64,000 bases of DNA from Flammeovirgaceae bacterium. Its GTDB lineage: Bacteria > Bacteroidota > Bacteroidia > Cytophagales > Cyclobacteriaceae. Below are positions 10,751-20,134 of the stretch, piece by piece. The notes beneath the pieces were generated by a model, which saw nothing but the letters and a program-made list of their open reading frames with translations, was not told where the DNA came from and did not search any database. The stretch is taken from assembly GCA_021298015.1 (NCBI GenBank), contig JAJTGY010000010.1, positions 1 through 64,000 of the forward strand. The letters run 5' to 3'. The translations under genes were made by a program, and so were the position numbers. Position 1 is the first letter of the stretch; every line of letters begins with the position of its first letter.

Positions 10751-10781
10751 TAAAATTAGAGCAAATGAGGCACCTGCACAA
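10751..10781 (-). promoter_or_regulatory. candidate promoter for the amylase/glgE operon (TTG-N20-TAATTTTA)
   Basis: On the minus strand TTG and a 7/8 match to TAnnTTTG sit 20 nt apart just upstream of the ATG at 10738. Confidence 0.25.
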
Positions 10782-10838
10782 GGGTTAAAAACGCCTAAGT
10801 TGAACAGCGCAAATGCCAGATTTTTGGCAACCCATACT

Positions 10839-10855
10839 GGCTAGTGGGACTAGCC
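10839..10855. repeat. perfect inverted repeat GGCTAGT-GGG-ACTAGCC
   Basis: 7-bp perfect arms with a 3-nt spacer upstream of the amylase operon; possible operator or small hairpin. Confidence 0.4.
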
Positions 10856-10873
10856 GTTCCCGTGGAAAATATC

Positions 10874-10906
10874 AAAACAACGCCCCCGCAAGGGTGGCGG
10901 TCATCA
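10874..10906. repeat. 33-bp direct repeat, copy 1 (duplicate of the nupC 3' end)
   Basis: aaaacaacgcccccgcaagggtggcggtcatca, identical to 15538-15570; minus strand reads MTATLAGALF*. Confidence 0.9.
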
Positions 10907-10957
10907 GGATAGCCCATGGGATGGGCAATCCCATCTCCGGTATCATAAGCGCTGAAT

Positions 10958-10992
10958 AAAAAAAGGGTGTCACCCTGTTTATGGTGACACCC
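10958..10992 (-). terminator. rho-independent terminator downstream of susD
   Basis: Minus strand: GGGTGTCACC-ATAAACAG-GGTGACACCC followed by a 7-T run. Confidence 0.85.
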
Positions 10993-11016
10993 CTTAAATC
11001 AATTATTATGATCCCC

Positions 11017-12411
11017 TTAATTGTAACCTTGATTTTGAACGAGATTTTTGTTAGCGTCTGTTTCTCTCCGGGGAATCGGCATTACGAGGCGCTGGGCGCT
11101 GCTCACGGTAACCGCAGGGCCATTCTTGCGCCCAACGTTCTGTAGTACAGTAAGTGCTCTTCCGGTCCTTACTAAGTCAAAAAACCGGTGACCCTCACCA
11201 ACAAACTCCCATCTCCGCTCACGTTCAATGGCTTCGAGTAGGGGAACATCAGTTCCCGAGTCATAATTGGCCAGCCCAGCTCTGTTTCTTACGGCATTCA
11301 AGTCGCTGGTAGCACCCGCATTATTCGCTAGTCTGGCTCTTGCTTCAGCACGATTCAAATACATCTCCGATATCCGAAGTACATGCCCATCGTCAATATC
11401 TCCAGGCCGAAAATACTTCGTGGTGTACCAAACACCTACGACCGGATCAAAACCAAAGAGAGCCCTTCTTGCATCGGCAGAGGCGTAGCTGTTGTACAAC
11501 GCATCGTGGGCTGCTAATTCGCCCCTTCCACCAATTGCTCCTGGAGCGTACCAGAAACGAAGTCCACTTTGATCAGCCGTGTTAAACTGAATTTCAAGAA
11601 TTGACTCATTGGTAGCGTCTCCTGTGAAGATGGTAGAAAAGGGAGACACCAGTGTGAATTTTGAATTCGATATAACCTCAGTGGCCCGTGATTCAGCGGC
11701 CGCCCACTCACCCAGGTACAGATGGACCCGAGATAGAAGCGCCCTTGCCGCACTCTTAGTTGCTCTACCCCTTGTATTCGAATTGTTGGACTGGTCTTCG
11801 GGCAAAAGTGCCAGAGCTTGAGTCAGGTCATTTTTAACTTGCTGGTATGAGTCAGCCAGACTTGCCCGGGATGGAAAGGCACTATCATCAATTCCCCTAG
11901 ACGGATTAAGAATAATTGGAATTCCAATTGTTCCCGCTACACCTGGAACACCGCCCCAGACTCTTACAGCATCAAAATGACACAGGGCTCTGATGAAGTA
12001 TGCTTGGCCGAGGATATTATCTTTTTGAGCCTGTGTAGCCTCAATACCCGGAACCTGAGCAATCAGATTATTTGACTGATTAACACCCCGATAGATGAAT
12101 GTCCACAAGTCCAAGAGTTCAGTATTATCGGGTGACACACCATATGTATCCATCTCCCGGTAGAAATCCCAGGTACCAATACTTTGCGAAATATCTGCGG
12201 AAACATCGCTCAATCGCTGGATTCTACCCTGGTAGACACCTTGAACTTGGTTATAGGCACCATTCAATGCAGCATTGGCACCATTGAGGCTCGTTATCGC
12301 TTGCCCGTCTGATATCTGTAACTCCGGTTCTTGATCCAGTACATCGCAAGCAGTAATAAGAACCATCAAAAAAAGAAATAGCAGAATATTATTTTTCATG
12401 AGACGATTCAT
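11017..12411 (-). CDS. SusD/RagB family nutrient-binding outer membrane lipoprotein
   Basis: 464 aa; lipobox ITACDVL; NGAYNQVQG, LGQAYFIRALCHFDAVRVWGGVP, RISEMYLNRAEARARL, ERRWEFVGEGHRFFDLVR. Confidence 0.95.
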   Translation of the reverse strand: MNRLMKNNILLFLFLMVLITACDVLDQEPELQISDGQAITSLNGANAALNGAYNQVQGVYQGRIQRLSDVSADISQSIGTWDFYREMDTYGVSPDNTELLDLWTFIYRGVNQSNNLIAQVPGIEATQAQKDNILGQAYFIRALCHFDAVRVWGGVPGVAGTIGIPIILNPSRGIDDSAFPSRASLADSYQQVKNDLTQALALLPEDQSNNSNTRGRATKSAARALLSRVHLYLGEWAAAESRATEVISNSKFTLVSPFSTIFTGDATNESILEIQFNTADQSGLRFWYAPGAIGGRGELAAHDALYNSYASADARRALFGFDPVVGVWYTTKYFRPGDIDDGHVLRISEMYLNRAEARARLANNAGATSDLNAVRNRAGLANYDSGTDVPLLEAIERERRWEFVGEGHRFFDLVRTGRALTVLQNVGRKNGPAVTVSSAQRLVMPIPRRETDANKNLVQNQGYN

Positions 12412-15386
12412 TAAAATGTTAAATTAATTCCACCCATTACTACCCTCGGTTGAGGCATCGCATACAGGTCAATGCCTTGTGCAAGGCCATTGAGGTCAGC
12501 TCCGGTGTTGACTTCGGGATCAAGGCCGGTGTAATTGGTGAAGGTGAGCAAGTTTTGAGCCGATACATACACGCGTAACCGGCTGATGCCGACACGCGAT
12601 GTAATATCCGGGCTCAACGTGTACCCCAATGTAATGTTCTTCAAGCGTAGGAACGATCCATCCTCAAGGAAACGTGAAGGTCTTAGATTTCCCGCATAAT
12701 TGGCAGCCAACTGGCGTGGAATGTCAGTAACATCACCGGGGTTTTTCCATGCATCCAGCTGAGACTCGACATAACCCGTGTTACGTGTACCTCCGTGCTC
12801 TTGGAAAAACCGTACCCAGTTCAACTGATCATTCCCAACAGTGAATTGCCAAAACATGTTAAAATCAAAGCCTTTGAATCGAACATTTGAGTTAAATCCA
12901 CCAAAGAAATCCGGTTGAGCATTCCCAACAATAAAACGGTCACGGCCGGCATTAAAGTCAGGAGAGTTTACGGCAGCTTCCCCATTGACGGTTCGATAAA
13001 TTGACAGTCCTGTCTCCGGAGCAACCCGGACTTGGTCATGCAACCAGAACGAGAACAAGGGAATACCCTGCTCAAGTCGGATTACATCCCTTGTGAAAAC
13101 GTTAAACGGAGCAGCTAGTTTTTTGATTAGGTTTCTGTTTTGGGAAATGTTAAACGAAAAGTCAATAAACAGTCCGTCTCGGTCAAGTATCACACCTCCG
13201 AGTCCGAGCTCGAATCCTTTGTTCTCCATCTCACCAAAATTTTGTACCAGTTCATTAAAACCAGTTGTTCGCGGAACAGGCACAGCCAACAGCAAGTCTT
13301 TCGTCTGCTTATTGTAGTAGTCAAACGTTAATCGCCACCGGTCATTCATAAATGCCAAGTCAATCCCAACGTTTGTCTGTGTTGTGGTCTCCCATTTCAA
13401 ATTAGGGTTTGCTAACTGCTGAGGCTCTGTTCCAGGAAAATCCGTATAATTTGCTCCGCCTCCCCAAAGACCAAATGACTGAAAGTCCCCGATCCCGTTT
13501 TGATTACCGGTAACCCCCCAACTGAAGCGAGGCTTTAACGTGCTGATGAAATCAAGACCGCTCATAAAGTTCTCCTTCGTCACATTCCAACCTACGGCAA
13601 TGGATGGGAATGTCGCGGCCTGATTAGCCGACCCAAAACGGGATGAAGCATCGCGTCTCACATTGATCGTAGCTAGATACTTCCCCTTATAGTCGTAGTT
13701 GACGCGGGCAAAAATTCCCGAAATGCCCCACCCGGTGGCGGAGGAAGAAGAAGTCTGTACCGCGGCCGAAGCAATCCTTCTAAAATCGTCACTCGGAAAC
13801 TGCTGACCATTTGCCTGCGTACGTTCAAAGTAATTCTCTTGTACCGAATACCCGACAAGCGCGTTTAGGTTGTGCTCTCCAAATCTCCGCTGATAGGACA
13901 GAACATTTTCCCAAATCCAGTTGTCATCAACAGTAACAATGGAAGACGCATCACCGTTGGTTGCCGATCCAGTGTTCAGTTTGGTGTTATCGTACCGATC
14001 CTCCTTCACGTTGTTATAGTCGACACTGAATGTACTCCTAAACAACAACCCATCCAATATCTCATATTCGCCATACACGTTGGCCAACACCCGATTGGTT
14101 ATCATACTAATATCGACCTCATTGACAGCTGCCACAGGGTTCTCGAAAGGGGAAAACTTGAGGTATGAACCGTCTGGATTATAAATCGGCTGATTCGTGG
14201 GTAAGAAATAAGCTGCCCCAAGTGCACCAAATATGTTATTGTCGTTGCGAACTCGGTTTCTGAAGTTTCTGGAATACAAGATACTCGTACCCACCTTTAA
14301 TTTTTCGGTGGCTGTAAAGTCAAGGTTGACACGACCGGTTTTTCGATCAAACTCAGAAGGCTTGATAATGCCATCCTGGTCAAAATAGTTAAACGAGGTC
14401 ATGTATTTAACTCGATCAGAACCGCCCGACATGGCAATATCAAAATTATACATTGGCGCATCCTGAAAGATTTCTCCCATCCAGTCGGTGTTCAACGCAG
14501 CATCCGGATTAGCATAGAGCGGAGCCTGACCATTATTGGCTCGTGACTCATTGATGAGTCGTTCAAAGGTCGGACCGTCAACTACAGCGGGCTCTCTCCA
14601 AAGCGTTTGAACGCCATAATAGGTGTTCACGTCAATCTTAGTCTTCTGATTCTTCCCACGCTTAGTTGTAATCAAAACAACTCCGTTTGCGGCTCGCGCA
14701 CCGTATATGGCGGTGGCCGATGCATCTTTTAATATCTCCATTGACTCGATATCAGCAGGATTCAAATCCGCGATTGGATTTGTTAGCTGCCCTCCCAGGC
14801 CAATCGCACTCAGGTTGGTTGCAACGATTGGAATTCCGTCTACAACGTATAGCGGGTCACTACTTGCATTTATAGAGGTACTGCCTCGCACACGTACAAA
14901 CACACCACCACCGGGGGTGCCTGACGCAGCGTTGACCTGAACTCCTACGGCACGCCCCTGCAACATTTGATCAGGTGATGCCATTGGTAACCCGGCAATC
15001 TCCTTGGCACCAACCGAAGTGATTGAGGACGTTAGCGTTTTTCGCTCCTGTGTCCCATACCCAGTCACCACAACCTCTGAAAGTTGTTCGATGTCAGCCT
15101 CAAGGGAGACATCGATGGTAGTTCGCTCACCCACTTCGACCTCTGTTGTTCGAAAGCCGATGAATGAGATAACAAGTGTTGTAGATGATCCCGGGACGGA
15201 GAGCGAGTAATTTCCGTCAGCATCTGTGACAACACCCTTACTGGTCCCCTTGATGAGAACATTCACACCCGGAATCGGGGCCCCATCTTCGGATCCTGTG
15301 ACCCGACCCGAGACTGTTCGGTCTTGGGCTCGCGCCAAGCCAATGAAGCTAAAAAGCGCGATTACAAATAGTAAAATTTTCCTCAT
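12411..15386 (-). CDS. SusC/RagA family TonB-linked outer membrane protein
   Basis: 991 aa; carboxypeptidase-like N-terminal domain, VVTGYGTQERKTLTSSITSV, plug VRVRGSTSINASSDPLYVVDGIPI, DASATAIYGARAANGVVLITTKRGK; 1-nt overlap with susD. Confidence 0.97.
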   Translation of the reverse strand: MRKILLFVIALFSFIGLARAQDRTVSGRVTGSEDGAPIPGVNVLIKGTSKGVVTDADGNYSLSVPGSSTTLVISFIGFRTTEVEVGERTTIDVSLEADIEQLSEVVVTGYGTQERKTLTSSITSVGAKEIAGLPMASPDQMLQGRAVGVQVNAASGTPGGGVFVRVRGSTSINASSDPLYVVDGIPIVATNLSAIGLGGQLTNPIADLNPADIESMEILKDASATAIYGARAANGVVLITTKRGKNQKTKIDVNTYYGVQTLWREPAVVDGPTFERLINESRANNGQAPLYANPDAALNTDWMGEIFQDAPMYNFDIAMSGGSDRVKYMTSFNYFDQDGIIKPSEFDRKTGRVNLDFTATEKLKVGTSILYSRNFRNRVRNDNNIFGALGAAYFLPTNQPIYNPDGSYLKFSPFENPVAAVNEVDISMITNRVLANVYGEYEILDGLLFRSTFSVDYNNVKEDRYDNTKLNTGSATNGDASSIVTVDDNWIWENVLSYQRRFGEHNLNALVGYSVQENYFERTQANGQQFPSDDFRRIASAAVQTSSSSATGWGISGIFARVNYDYKGKYLATINVRRDASSRFGSANQAATFPSIAVGWNVTKENFMSGLDFISTLKPRFSWGVTGNQNGIGDFQSFGLWGGGANYTDFPGTEPQQLANPNLKWETTTQTNVGIDLAFMNDRWRLTFDYYNKQTKDLLLAVPVPRTTGFNELVQNFGEMENKGFELGLGGVILDRDGLFIDFSFNISQNRNLIKKLAAPFNVFTRDVIRLEQGIPLFSFWLHDQVRVAPETGLSIYRTVNGEAAVNSPDFNAGRDRFIVGNAQPDFFGGFNSNVRFKGFDFNMFWQFTVGNDQLNWVRFFQEHGGTRNTGYVESQLDAWKNPGDVTDIPRQLAANYAGNLRPSRFLEDGSFLRLKNITLGYTLSPDITSRVGISRLRVYVSAQNLLTFTNYTGLDPEVNTGADLNGLAQGIDLYAMPQPRVVMGGINLTF

Positions 15387-15535
15387 GATTGAAGCGGTTT
15401 AGGTTTTTCAATCATTAAATATAATTTTAAAAATGTGTTCTTGAAATTTCTAAACGACATTTATTAGGGCGGTAAAAATTCGCTGCCAGCGGATGGCTTC
15501 TGGATCGTCATTGGGCCCGACCTATCAATCGTTAG

Positions 15536-16849
15536 CTAAAACAACGCCCCCGCAAGGGTGGCGGTCATCATGGTTGCCAGGGAAGCCGCAATCATGGCGC
15601 GCAATCCGAGCCGGGAGAGATCGCCCTGGCGGGAAGGTGCCATGCCCCCGATACCGCCAATCTGGATGGCGATGGAACTGAAGTTTGCAAACCCGCAGAG
15701 CGCATACGTGGAAATACGCACAGCCTTTTCGCTCAACACACCGTTGGCTTTCATGTTGGCCAAATCCAGGTAGGCCACGAATTCATTGATTACCATTTTT
15801 TGTCCCAACAGACTGCCTACCTGCAGAGATTCGCCCCAATCCACTCCAATGCAGAAGGCAAACACGCGGAACACTTGTCCCAAAATATATTGTAGCGAGA
15901 ATCCCTGATAGGTTCCCCCCGTGGAGGCAACCACCCACTCGTTGAGGCCCGTGAAGTTCCCGATGAAGTCAACCAGTATCCAGTTCACAGCATATATGAT
16001 CGCGATGAACGCCAGCAGCATGGCACCAATATTCAATGCCAGTTTCAAGCCATCGGCAGCACCTGTGGCCATCGCATCCACCAGGTTCACGCCAATACTT
16101 TCCTTGTTGACTTTAAGAGACGTGTCAATTTTGTCTGGTTCGGTCTCCGGCAAAAACAGCTTGGCTAAAACAATCGCGGCCGGGGCATTCATGATTGAGG
16201 CGCTCAACAGGTAAGAGGCAAACTTGGCTTGCTGAGCGGGGTCTCCCCCACCCAAAAACGAGACATAAGCGCCCAGCACACTTCCCGCAATAGTCGCCAT
16301 TCCGCCCACCATCAGGCAGTGCAACTCGCTTTTGGTCATACGGTTAATGAATGGGCGCACCAGCAGGGGTGCCTCGGTTTGGCCCATAAAAATGTTGGCC
16401 GCTGCCGAAAGACTCTCCGCTCCGCTAAGCCGCATGGTTCGGGCCATTATCCAGGCGAAACCGTATACAATTTTCTGCAAAACGCCCAGGTAATAAAGTC
16501 CGGCCGTAACGGCTGAAAAGAAAATCACGGTGGGTAATGCCTGAAACGCAAAGAGAAACCCAAGGCTGTGTTTTACATCCGGGTTGCCGGAGCTGTTTCT
16601 GGCAAGGTCACCGTACAGAAACTCGGCACCTTTCAGGGCGAAGCCTAGAAAGGTTACAAACTTTTCGCTGAGGTATACGAAGCCTTGCTGGGCAAATTCA
16701 ACCTTGCCGATGATCAGACCAAAAACAATTTGAATAACGATGCCAACACCAACGAGGCGCCAACTGACGGCCTTTCGATTACCCGAAAGCGCATATGCCA
16801 GCGCAATGATGAAGAGAATGCCCAATAGTGCCCGAAGGTAGTCCATCAT
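15536..16849 (-). CDS. nupC: concentrative nucleoside transporter (NupC/CNT family)
   Basis: 437 aa; FLMGQTEAPLLVRPFI-like motif (NIFMGQTEAPLLVRPFINRMTKSELHCLMVGGMATIAGSV), CGFANFSSIAIQIGGIG. Confidence 0.93.
   Translation of the reverse strand: MMDYLRALLGILFIIALAYALSGNRKAVSWRLVGVGIVIQIVFGLIIGKVEFAQQGFVYLSEKFVTFLGFALKGAEFLYGDLARNSSGNPDVKHSLGFLFAFQALPTVIFFSAVTAGLYYLGVLQKIVYGFAWIMARTMRLSGAESLSAAANIFMGQTEAPLLVRPFINRMTKSELHCLMVGGMATIAGSVLGAYVSFLGGGDPAQQAKFASYLLSASIMNAPAAIVLAKLFLPETEPDKIDTSLKVNKESIGVNLVDAMATGAADGLKLALNIGAMLLAFIAIIYAVNWILVDFIGNFTGLNEWVVASTGGTYQGFSLQYILGQVFRVFAFCIGVDWGESLQVGSLLGQKMVINEFVAYLDLANMKANGVLSEKAVRISTYALCGFANFSSIAIQIGGIGGMAPSRQGDLSRLGLRAMIAASLATMMTATLAGALF
15538..15570. 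repeat. 33-bp direct repeat, copy 2 (inside the nupC 3' end)
   Basis: Identical to 10874-10906. Confidence 0.9.
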
Positions 16850-16850
16850 A

Positions 16851-17069
16851 TCAAATTTTTTCCCACTCCTCGCGGGAGATCCCAGCTTGCTTCAAAATCC
16901 GTATTAACAACCCCACAGAAATGTCATGCTGATGTGGATTAGGGAGTGTTAGTCTGACTTCATTGCGGGTCATGAATTGGAGTTTCCCACCTGAAAAAGG
17001 TCCGTCAAAATCCCAACTGGCGCAAATTGCATAACAAATCTCTACGACTTAAGGGCCGATTCTAGGCAT
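16851..17069 (-). pseudogene. hicA: HicA-type toxin with two compensating frameshifts
   Basis: Conceptual translation MPRIGP/LSRRDLLCNLRQLGF/DGPFSGGKLQFMTRNEVRLTLPNPHQHDISVGLLIRILKQAGISREEWEKI*. A missing base after ATCGGCCCT and an extra T in GGATTTTGAC break then restore the frame. Confidence 0.8.
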
Positions 17070-17070
17070 C

Positions 17071-17310
17071 TCAATCCATTAACTTCACGGCCAGACTAAT
17101 GCCACCAATTACGGGTAAGTCGTGATGCTTAGAAATGCTAAACACTATCCAATCTTCTAAAGTCGACATCAGTTCATCCCGGCATGCTTCAAAACTTGCA
17201 TCATTAGTGTAAACGCCTTGAAACCCTGGAATCTCCCCATAGTACGTTCCATCATCCAGTTTCTCATAACTGGCGAGTTTCATGGCTTCCCGGATGTACT
17301 CGGTAATCAT
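17071..17310 (-). CDS. hicB: HicB family antitoxin
   Basis: 79 aa; YYGEIPGFQGVYTNDASFEACRDELMSTLEDWI; followed directly by hicA. Confidence 0.85.
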   Translation of the reverse strand: MITEYIREAMKLASYEKLDDGTYYGEIPGFQGVYTNDASFEACRDELMSTLEDWIVFSISKHHDLPVIGGISLAVKLMD

Positions 17311-17312
17311 AA

Positions 17313-17931
17313 TCAGTTTCGTTTGCTCAACTCGTCCCTGATCTTGGCGGCCTTTTCGTAGTCCTCCTTATCAATCGCATTTTTCAGCAGATCCTTGAGT
17401 TTATCTACGCTCAAGTTTTTGTAATCGTCCTTTTTGGCTGCCGGCTCTTTCTTCACTTTAACCTTCGTCTCCGGCTTTGACTCTTTTTCCTTTTCTTCCT
17501 CATCTTCCTGATCGGTGAGCACAATGCCTGCCTCCGCCAGGATGGCTTCATAGGTGTAGATGGGAGCATCGAAACGAAGGCCAATCGCGATGGCATCGGA
17601 CGGTCGGGCATCCACCTCGGTCTTTTTCAACCCATCCGTGCACACGACCTTGGCAAAAAACACACCTTCTTTTAGATCCGAAATCATCACCTCCTCCACA
17701 TGAAAGTGATAGAGACTGGCAAACGACTTAAACAAGTCGTGGGTCATGGGGCGATTAGGAATAATCTTTTCAATCTCGATAGCAATGGCCTGCGCCTCAA
17801 ACATGCCAATGATAATGGGCAGGCGCCTGTTACCTTCCGCTTCGCCCAACACGAGTGCAAATGATCCACTTTGCGACTGACTACTGGAGAGGCCGAGGAT
17901 TTCGAGTTTTATTTTCTTTGGCGTTGCGATA
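17313..17931 (-). CDS. bifunctional nuclease family protein (DUF151) with C-terminal UVR-like motif; 5' end uncertain
   Basis: Track ORF starts at GTG 17852, but in-frame upstream codons read TPKKIKLEILGLSSSQSQSGSFALVLGEAEGNRRLPIIIG. In-frame TAA lies just upstream. 5' coordinate is approximate (candidate ACG start). Confidence 0.85.
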
Positions 17932-17962
17932 ACGTTCTGATCTAAGAATTAAAAATAGCAAT

Positions 17963-18916
17963 TTATTTGGCAGCCTTGATCGCCTCCGTCAGGCGAGGCA
18001 GCACATCGAAGGCATCACCCACCACCCCGTAGTCGGCCGCTTTAAAAAACGGGGCTTCCGGATCCTTATTGATAACCACAATACACTTGGAAGAATTAAC
18101 ACCGGCCAGGTGTTGAATGGCACCCGAAATACCTATGGCAATGTACAACTGCGGAGCGACCTTAACGCCCGTTTGTCCCACGTGCTCGTGGTGCGGCCGC
18201 CAACCCATATCGCTCACCGGCTTGCTGCAGCCCGTGCCGGCATGCAGCACGTGGGCGAGCTCCTCCAGCTTGCCCCAATGCTCGGGTCCTTTCATGCCCC
18301 GGCCTCCGCTTACCACAATCTCAGCTTCCGGCAACAACACTTCGCCCGTAGCCTTTTCGGTGGATGTAATCTTTGCATTAAAGTCAGCCTCCGAAAGCGA
18401 CACAGCATAAGGCTTCACTTCGGCCTGGCCACTGGTTTCCTTCATTTCAGCTGCATTCTTCCGCAGTGTCAGTACTTTCTTTCCACTTTTCATTTCTACA
18501 CGGGCAAAGGCCTTGCCGGTGTAAATGCTACGCTTCACTGAAAATCCAGACGAAGTATCGGGTAATTCTACCACATTGGATACAAAGGCAGCACCCGTTT
18601 TTACGGCCACCATAGCCGCAACAGGGGTACCCAGCGAAGAATTGGCGAGTATCAATACCTCGGCATTTTCGTCTTGCATGGCTTTGCCAATCACGCTGGC
18701 ATAAGCCTTCACCAACGGCTGGTTCAGCCGCTCATCGCTTGCGTGCAGCACTTTGGAAGCACCATACTTTCCAGCCAGCGCCAGTTCTTCCGCATTAACT
18801 GCGCCCAGCGCAATAGCGGTTACAGGCTTACCAAGAGCCACTGCGTACGAAACGGCTTCCAGCGAAGTCTTCCGCACTTTTCCATCCGCACTTTCCAAAA
18901 AAACTAAAACAGACAT
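17963..18916 (-). CDS. etfA: electron transfer flavoprotein subunit alpha
   Basis: 317 aa; VVSGGRGMKGPEHWG, QTGVKVAPQLYIAIGISGAIQHLAGVNSSKCIVVINKDPEAPFF. Confidence 0.96.
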   Translation of the reverse strand: MSVLVFLESADGKVRKTSLEAVSYAVALGKPVTAIALGAVNAEELALAGKYGASKVLHASDERLNQPLVKAYASVIGKAMQDENAEVLILANSSLGTPVAAMVAVKTGAAFVSNVVELPDTSSGFSVKRSIYTGKAFARVEMKSGKKVLTLRKNAAEMKETSGQAEVKPYAVSLSEADFNAKITSTEKATGEVLLPEAEIVVSGGRGMKGPEHWGKLEELAHVLHAGTGCSKPVSDMGWRPHHEHVGQTGVKVAPQLYIAIGISGAIQHLAGVNSSKCIVVINKDPEAPFFKAADYGVVGDAFDVLPRLTEAIKAAK

Positions 18917-18974
18917 AAACTCAATCTAAGGTTTGTCAGAATCAATATTATAAACTTCACAGCCACGGGTTGTC

Positions 18975-19706
18975 TCACAATACTTTTGCCTCTGTCTTCA
19001 GTCGGTTGACCAGATCAGTCATTTGATCGGCTGGGATCATTTTTACTGCACCCTTGGGGGCTGGTAACTCAAATTTTTGAACCACCACGTTTTTATCCAC
19101 GGCCTTCGGCTCCACCACTGTAATCGGCTTTGTTTTTGCCGACATGATCCCGCGCATATTCGGAATCTTCCACTCGGCAATGGGCTCCTGGCACCCCGCC
19201 ACCAGCGGCAGCGATGCTTCGAGGTATTCCTTACCGCCTTCAATCTCACGAGCCATCTTCACGCCCGTGCCCTCAATATCCAATTTCATAACGGGCGAAA
19301 ACGAGGGGACCCCCAGCATCTCTCCCACCATGGCATGTACCACGCCACCGTTGTAGTCAATGGACTCGCGCCCCATGAGAACCAGGTCGAAACCTTTGGC
19401 GTGCTCGGCTATTTGGGAGGCCACAAAAAACGAATCGGTGGGCTCAGCATTAACCCGAATGGCATCATCAGCACCAATGGCCAGCGCTTTCCGGATAGTG
19501 GGCTCCGTTTCAGCGCCCCCGACATTGAGCACGGTAACCGTAGCCCCCATTTTCTCCTTCAGCTCCACGGCCCGTGCCAGGGCATAATCATCGTAGGGGC
19601 CGATGATAAACTGCACTCCGTTTGTTTCGAAGCGGGTGTTATTGTCGGAGAAACTAATACGGGAAGTAGTATCAGGAACGTGGGTAATACAAACCAGAAT
19701 TTTCAT
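18975..19706 (-). CDS. etfB: electron transfer flavoprotein subunit beta
   Basis: 243 aa; MKILVCITHVPDTTSRISF, DDYALARAVELKEK, DLVLMGRESIDYNGG. Confidence 0.96.
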   Translation of the reverse strand: MKILVCITHVPDTTSRISFSDNNTRFETNGVQFIIGPYDDYALARAVELKEKMGATVTVLNVGGAETEPTIRKALAIGADDAIRVNAEPTDSFFVASQIAEHAKGFDLVLMGRESIDYNGGVVHAMVGEMLGVPSFSPVMKLDIEGTGVKMAREIEGGKEYLEASLPLVAGCQEPIAEWKIPNMRGIMSAKTKPITVVEPKAVDKNVVVQKFELPAPKGAVKMIPADQMTDLVNRLKTEAKVL

Positions 19707-19819
19707 ACAATCAACAGCTTAAAAAAATTTTGTGGCACCCCGCCACGGGGTCGAAAGATAAAAGTAAAATTTGTAACACAAACCATGTTTTACGAGTTAA
19801 AAACACGTTATTTTCCATC

Positions 19820-20134
19820 GTGAATAAGGAACGTATCGCGCTGCTGGAAGAGTATGTCCGTCAGGACCCGCAAGACCCGTTTAACCATTATGCGCTGGCC
19901 CTGGAATACCTGCACGCACACCCCTCAGAAGCACTCGGCCGCCTGCAAAAAGTGATTGAACAATTTCCCTACTACCTGCCCAGCTACTATCCATGCGCGG
20001 AACTCACCGCCATGCTTGGGTCCGCTGCGGCTGCGCTCACGGTGGCCGAAAGTGGAATGACGATGGCACTGAAGGCCGGAGACCGGAAAACAGCCAGCGA
20101 ACTGCTCACCCTGGCGGAATCCATTCAAGATTGA
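19820..20134 (+). CDS. small TPR-like protein
   Basis: GTG start proposed (VNKERIALLEEYVRQDPQDPFNHYALALEYL...); track ORF begins at 19730. Confidence 0.65.
   Translation: MNKERIALLEEYVRQDPQDPFNHYALALEYLHAHPSEALGRLQKVIEQFPYYLPSYYPCAELTAMLGSAAAALTVAESGMTMALKAGDRKTASELLTLAESIQD

Noticed and set aside
10874-15570. Calling 10874-15570 a mobile element outright
   Set aside because: Direct repeats are real but no integrase/transposase or terminal inverted repeats were seen; kept as a finding, not a feature.
19077-19823. 248-aa plus-strand ORF
   Set aside because: Antisense to etfB with no domain signature; shadow ORF.
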